Source: ZC4RG35 sp036375695 (GTDB taxonomy: Bacteria; Actinomycetota; Acidimicrobiia; Spongiisociales; ZC4RG35). Taken from it: a DNA stretch of 64,000 nt. The translations under genes were made by a program, and so were the position numbers. A model generated the notes under the pieces. It saw only the letters and a program-made list of their open reading frames with translations. It had not been told where the DNA came from and did not search any database. Positions 60,762 through 64,000 of the stretch are shown in pieces; within the stretch, counting starts at the first letter, position 1, and each line of letters opens with the position of its first letter. The stretch covers positions 1 to 64,000 of the forward strand of contig DASVBU010000020.1 in assembly GCA_036375695.1 (NCBI GenBank). Reading direction: 5' to 3'.

Positions 60762-61337
60762 ATGCGTGACATTTCCACCGACATCTTGATCCAGGTCATG
60801 GAGGACGTCATCGAGGACCTCCATGGGCACGTGCATCGCGTGTCCGACCTCGCCGTGAACCTGGGCACAGGTCTCGATCTCCCCGACGAGGACCTCAAAC
60901 GCCTCGCCCTGGCCGGTGTGCTCCACGATGTCGGCAAGATCCACCTCGACCCCGGGATCCTCGGCAAGCCCGGGCCCCTCAACGAGGAGGAGCGGGAGTT
61001 GATGCGCCGGCACCCGGAACTGGGCTTCGCCATGACCCGGAACCGTCTAGATCCCAAGGTCGCCGAGGCCATCCTCTACCACCACGAGCGGTACGACGGA
61101 AACGGCTATCCGTTCGGCCTCTCCGGTCAGGAGATCCCCATCCTGAGCCGGATCGTCCTCGTCGCCGACGCCTTCGACGCGATGACCTCGGTCCGGGCCT
61201 ACCAGCCCGCGCTGCCGGTCGAATACGCCATCGACGAGATCTCCCGCAACGCCGGGACTCAATTCGACCCGGCCGTGGTCGAGGTGTTCCTCGACCTGTC
61301 CAACCGGGACCTCCTGCCTCAGGTCCTGGCCAGCTGA
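60762..61337 (+). CDS. stand-alone HD-GYP-type phosphodiesterase
   Basis: 191 residues, one domain. HDVGK (HD pair) at about 55-59, RRHPELGF, HHERYDGNGYPFGL (GYP), VLVADAFDAMTSVRAYQ and GTQFDPAVV. All expected metal ligands are in place. HD-GYP enzymes break down cyclic di-GMP or similar dinucleotides; no receiver or sensor domain is attached. Located alone between BtpA and an MFS gene. Confidence 0.9.
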   Translation: MRDISTDILIQVMEDVIEDLHGHVHRVSDLAVNLGTGLDLPDEDLKRLALAGVLHDVGKIHLDPGILGKPGPLNEEERELMRRHPELGFAMTRNRLDPKVAEAILYHHERYDGNGYPFGLSGQEIPILSRIVLVADAFDAMTSVRAYQPALPVEYAIDEISRNAGTQFDPAVVEVFLDLSNRDLLPQVLAS

Positions 61338-61397
61338 CGCGGCACGCCGGGCCGAATCGGGTACAAACCACCCGATGGCCGGCCGCGTGACCCCCCG

Positions 61398-62603
61398 ATG
61401 ACCGCCAGGGAGACCTGGCGCCGACCCGGATTCCGCCAGCTGACCCGTGGGTGGTTCCTGATCAACGTGGCCGACGCGGCTCTTTTCCTCATGCTCGCCG
61501 CATGGACCAAGGATCTCACGGGGTCCGACCCGGCCGCAGCCGGCGTATTGGTCGCCGTGGGCCTCCCCTCGTTCCTGGCCCCGTTCCTGGGCCAGGTCGC
61601 CGATCGGGTCTCGCGCAAACGTCTCATGGTGGTCACCTGCATCGTGACGATTCCGGTCCTCCTCACCCTGGTGCTGGTGGACGGCCCGGGAGAGATCTGG
61701 CTCATCTATCTCGTGACGGTCATCTATGGCTGCTCCGGTCATCTGGTCGTGGCGGCCCAGTCGGGCCTGGTCAGAGATCTGCTCCCCGACGAGGAGCTGG
61801 CCGTTGGCAACGGGATCCTCTCCACCATCGACATGTCGCTCCGCCTGGTCTCGCCGCTCCTCGGGACCGGTCTCTACGTCTTCCTCGGGCCGCTCGCCGT
61901 GGTGCTGGTGGCCGTGCTCGGGTTCGCGGGCGGGGCGGTCCTTCTCGACCGGCTCGAGATCGATGAGTCACCACCGGCCGAGAAGACCCCCGGCCGCTAC
62001 TGGTACGACCTGACGGCGGGGTTCCGCCACCTCTGGGCAATCCCGGGGCTGAGACGGCTGACCATCACCCTCGCCATCACGTTCGGGGCGGTGGGAATGG
62101 TGAATGCGGCCGTGTTCCCTGCCATGGAGCAGGGCTTCGGGGTCGAGCCGGCGACGATCGGGATCCTCGTCTCGATCCAGGGAATCGGATCCGTGGTCGG
62201 TGGGGTGACCGCGGCCCGGGTGATCCGACCGCTAGGTGAGCCCCGCACGGTGGCGCTCGGGATGGCCGTGGTGGGTGTCGGCCTGTTCCCCGTCGCCGGG
62301 AGCAGCCTCGCGCTGGCGATAGCCGGGCTGCTCGTCATCGGGTTGGGTCTCCCCTGGGTCATTGTCGCCTTCACCACCATGCGTCAGCGCCTCACCCCAC
62401 CGGAGCTCCAGGGCCGGACCTCGGCGGCCACGAACATGGCGCTCAACGTGCCCCAGACGGGTGCGCTTGCCCTGGCGGCCATCGCGCTCGGTTTCCTCGA
62501 CTACCGCCTGCTGGTCGTGGCCACCGTGACGGTGCTGCTGGTGATGGCGCTCACGCTCCGCAATGCAGTGGTGGTCGACCCGGAAAGGCCGGTCACGGGC
62601 TGA
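61398..62603 (+). CDS. MFS transporter
   Basis: 401 residues with twelve membrane segments (VADAALFLMLAAWTKDL, LPSFLAPFLGQVADRVSRKRLM as motif A, etc.). It is of the same MFS_3-like class as the exporter at 48099. Convergent with the SDR gene, overlapping 11 bases. Substrate not evident. Confidence 0.88.
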   Translation: MTARETWRRPGFRQLTRGWFLINVADAALFLMLAAWTKDLTGSDPAAAGVLVAVGLPSFLAPFLGQVADRVSRKRLMVVTCIVTIPVLLTLVLVDGPGEIWLIYLVTVIYGCSGHLVVAAQSGLVRDLLPDEELAVGNGILSTIDMSLRLVSPLLGTGLYVFLGPLAVVLVAVLGFAGGAVLLDRLEIDESPPAEKTPGRYWYDLTAGFRHLWAIPGLRRLTITLAITFGAVGMVNAAVFPAMEQGFGVEPATIGILVSIQGIGSVVGGVTAARVIRPLGEPRTVALGMAVVGVGLFPVAGSSLALAIAGLLVIGLGLPWVIVAFTTMRQRLTPPELQGRTSAATNMALNVPQTGALALAAIALGFLDYRLLVVATVTVLLVMALTLRNAVVVDPERPVTG

Positions 62604-63372
62604 TCCCGGAGGAGCCGGCGCCGACCACTCCTCCGTCGATCGGGATGACCGCCCCGGTCATCCATGACGCCGCATCGGAGGCCAGGTAGACGATCAAGGG
62701 CGCCACGTCCTCCGGCTCGCCGACCCGACCCAGCGGATGCATCCGCGCCGTGAATTCCTCGTCGGCCAGGAGCGCGCCGGCGAGACGGGTCCGCACCACA
62801 CCCGGGGCTACTGCGTTCACCCTGATCTTGGGCGCCAACTCCAACGCCAGCTGCCTGGTGAGATGGATGAGACCGGCCTTCGAGATGTTGTAGGCGCCCA
62901 TCAGGGCGCTCGGTCGCAGCCCGGCCACCGACGCCACGTTCACGATCGCCCCTCCATGGGCCCGCATCCAGGCGTGGTAGGCGGCGCGCACCCACAGCAA
63001 GGGGGCCCGCATGTTGACGGCCCAGGTCTTGTCCAGGGCGCCCAGGTCGACCTCCATCAGGTCGCCCGCGGCGGGGTTGGTCCCGGCGTTGTTGACCAGG
63101 ATGTCCAACGACCCGTACCGATCCACGGTCGCCGCCACCGCGTCCGCGGCAGCCTCCTCCGAGTCGGCTCGCGCCGCTAGCGCCAGGATCGAGTCCCCGG
63201 GGACGCCCGCGGCCAGGAGCTCTCCCCGGGCCGCCTCGATCGTCTCCTCCTTGCGGGCGGTGATGGTCAAGCCCTTGGCCCCGCTCCGGGCCAACTCCAG
63301 CGCGGTGGCGAGACCGATCCCCCTGCTGGCGCCGGTGACGAGAGCGACCTTCCCAGAAACGCTGATCTCCAT
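62593..63372 (-). CDS. SDR-family oxidoreductase
   Basis: 259 residues from ATG 63372. Classical SDR: TGASRGIGLATAL dinucleotide site, NNAGTNPA, catalytic Ser in NVASVAGLRP, YNISK with Tyr/Lys, and PGVVRTRLAG. The preference for NADP is suggested by ARKEET after beta2. FabG-like, but the actual substrate is not known. Divergent from the PadR regulator. Confidence 0.93.
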   Translation of the reverse strand: MEISVSGKVALVTGASRGIGLATALELARSGAKGLTITARKEETIEAARGELLAAGVPGDSILALAARADSEEAAADAVAATVDRYGSLDILVNNAGTNPAAGDLMEVDLGALDKTWAVNMRAPLLWVRAAYHAWMRAHGGAIVNVASVAGLRPSALMGAYNISKAGLIHLTRQLALELAPKIRVNAVAPGVVRTRLAGALLADEEFTARMHPLGRVGEPEDVAPLIVYLASDAASWMTGAVIPIDGGVVGAGSSGISP

Positions 63373-63418
63373 GCCGCGACGGTAGCCAGCACGGCCCGGA
63401 CGAGTCCGCAGACGCCGC

Positions 63419-63459
63419 TTGACAAACTCACTCGCCCCCGTATACTCGCCTACGAGTAT
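63419..63459 (+). promoter_or_regulatory. promoter with PadR-type operator
   Basis: TTGACA (63419-63424), 16 bases, TATACT (63441-63446) is a near-consensus sigma-70-type promoter. The arms ATACTCG and CGAGTAT (63442-63459) around CCTA form a perfect inverted repeat over the -10 box, ideal for autorepression by the PadR protein whose ATG is 20 bases further on. Confidence 0.85.
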
Positions 63460-63478
63460 TTGTGGACGAGGAATATTG

Positions 63479-64000
63479 ATGGCCAAGCGGAAGATGGACA
63501 ACATGCTCGCCCTGGCGGTGCTGGTCCTCCTCTGGGAGCGACCGATGCACCCCTACGAGATGGCGCAGGTCCTCCGCGAACGCGGCAAGGACATGAGCAT
63601 CAACATCAAGTGGGGGTCGCTGTACACGGTGATCCGCAGCCTCGAGCGCAACGGGTTCATAGAGGTGACCCGCACCTTCCGTGAGGGACGCCGCCCGGAG
63701 CGGACCGTCTACGCCATCACCGAGGAAGGCCGCGAGGAGATGCGCGCGTGGCTCCGGGAGCTGATAGCCGTCCCGGCCAAGGAGTACCCCCGGTTCGAGG
63801 GAGCCCTCTCCCTCGCCGGCGCCCTGCCCCCGGACGAAGTGATCTCGTTGCTCGAGGAGCGTGTCAGGCGTCTCGACGGAGAGATCGCCGAGATCAACGC
63901 CCAGCTGGCAGCAGCCGGCGAGCACGTCGCCCGGATCTTCCTCATCGAGGGCGAGTACGTGGTGGCCATGCGGCACGCGGAGGCGGAATGGATCCGCTCC
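63479..64000 (+). CDS. PadR-family transcriptional regulator (3' end outside window)
   Basis: 174 residues are readable up to the window end. ATG 63479 follows GAGGA by 6 bases. The N-terminal winged helix shows LAVLVLLWERPMHPYEMAQVLRERG, IKWGSLYTVIRSLERNGFIEVTRT and RPERTVYAITEEGREEM, diagnostic of PadR, and a PadR_C-like helical region (EVISLLEERVRRLDGEIAEI). PadR proteins usually repress nearby transporter or detox genes; the target downstream is not in view. Confidence 0.93.
   Translation, partial: MAKRKMDNMLALAVLVLLWERPMHPYEMAQVLRERGKDMSINIKWGSLYTVIRSLERNGFIEVTRTFREGRRPERTVYAITEEGREEMRAWLRELIAVPAKEYPRFEGALSLAGALPPDEVISLLEERVRRLDGEIAEINAQLAAAGEHVARIFLIEGEYVVAMRHAEAEWIRS

Noticed and set aside
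1..64000. Prophage, insertion sequence or integrative element
   Set aside because: No integrase, transposase or phage structural gene is seen; only the DUF222-HNH gene, short repeats and two low-GC genes hint at mobility.

Overview
The window is about 64 kb of high-GC, densely packed, uninterrupted chromosomal DNA from an actinobacterium. The pointers are a mycobacterium-like phosphatidylinositol mannoside cluster (pgsA, acyltransferase, pimA, yebC, with thrS nearby), an F420-type LLM oxidoreductase, a mycothiol-type DinB-fold protein, a DUF222-HNH nuclease, Thr/Ser-rich linkers, GTG starts with 4-base stop/start overlaps, and LexA boxes of the CGAAC-N4-GTTCG type. RNase Y plus RNase J, and a type II (archaeal-like) GAPDH homologue, would fit a deep-branching class such as Acidimicrobiia. 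That class call is inference.

Layout. 1-3.4 kb: an acetoacetate decarboxylase-family and glutamine synthetase-like pair, divergent from a PLP amino-acid decarboxylase. 3.4-6.0 kb: lower-GC accessory DNA with a DUF4328 membrane protein between two copies of the decarboxylase gene's 3' end, then a DUF222-HNH gene and a palindromic repeat field. 6-16 kb: LysE exporter, yebC, pimA, acyltransferase, PI-phosphate synthase, EF-G-like protein, citrate synthase, thrS. 16-20.6 kb: phosphotransferase-like protein without its catalytic Asp, small zinc ribbon, patatin, APC permease, zincin, and four tRNAs (Val, Val, Cys, Gly). 20.6-33 kb: housekeeping and SOS block (dut, nrdR, LysM protein, lexA, dapF, miaA, miaB, rny, recA, thpR, cinA, rimO). 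33-46 kb: type II GAPDH-like gene, VOC protein, a low-GC orphan, S10 peptidase, 2-oxoacid dehydrogenase operon, ftsK, rnj, dapA. 46-54.8 kb: redoxin, cyclophilin, a regulator-MFS-PEBP operon with a palindromic operator, LLM enzyme, lipoprotein glycosidase-like protein, small membrane or secreted proteins, M16 peptidase. 54.9-64 kb: a CobT/CobS-like pair, LOG protein, DinB-fold protein, BtpA, HD-GYP, MFS, SDR and a PadR regulator cut by the window end.

How the genes work together. lexA, the divergent LysM gene and recA all carry LexA boxes and form the core of an SOS regulon. dapA and dapF serve diaminopimelate and lysine synthesis. miaA and miaB modify tRNA A37. pgsA, the acyltransferase and pimA build PI mannosides. 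ftsK is followed on the same strand by E1alpha-E1beta-E2-pspC.

The most unusual signals are: (1) a ParB-type N-terminal peptide (GLGRGLEALIP) at the start of the E1alpha subunit directly downstream of ftsK; (2) a CobS-like AAA protein whose Walker A Ser/Thr is Asp and whose Walker B Asp is Ser, an apparent reciprocal swap, paired with a HExxH plus vWA protein; (3) heptameric GTACCAA tandem repeats in two intergenic regions in opposite orientation; (4) a palindromic repeat family at 5.8-6.0 kb and 50.0 kb; (5) a duplicated gene end flanking a lower-GC insertion.
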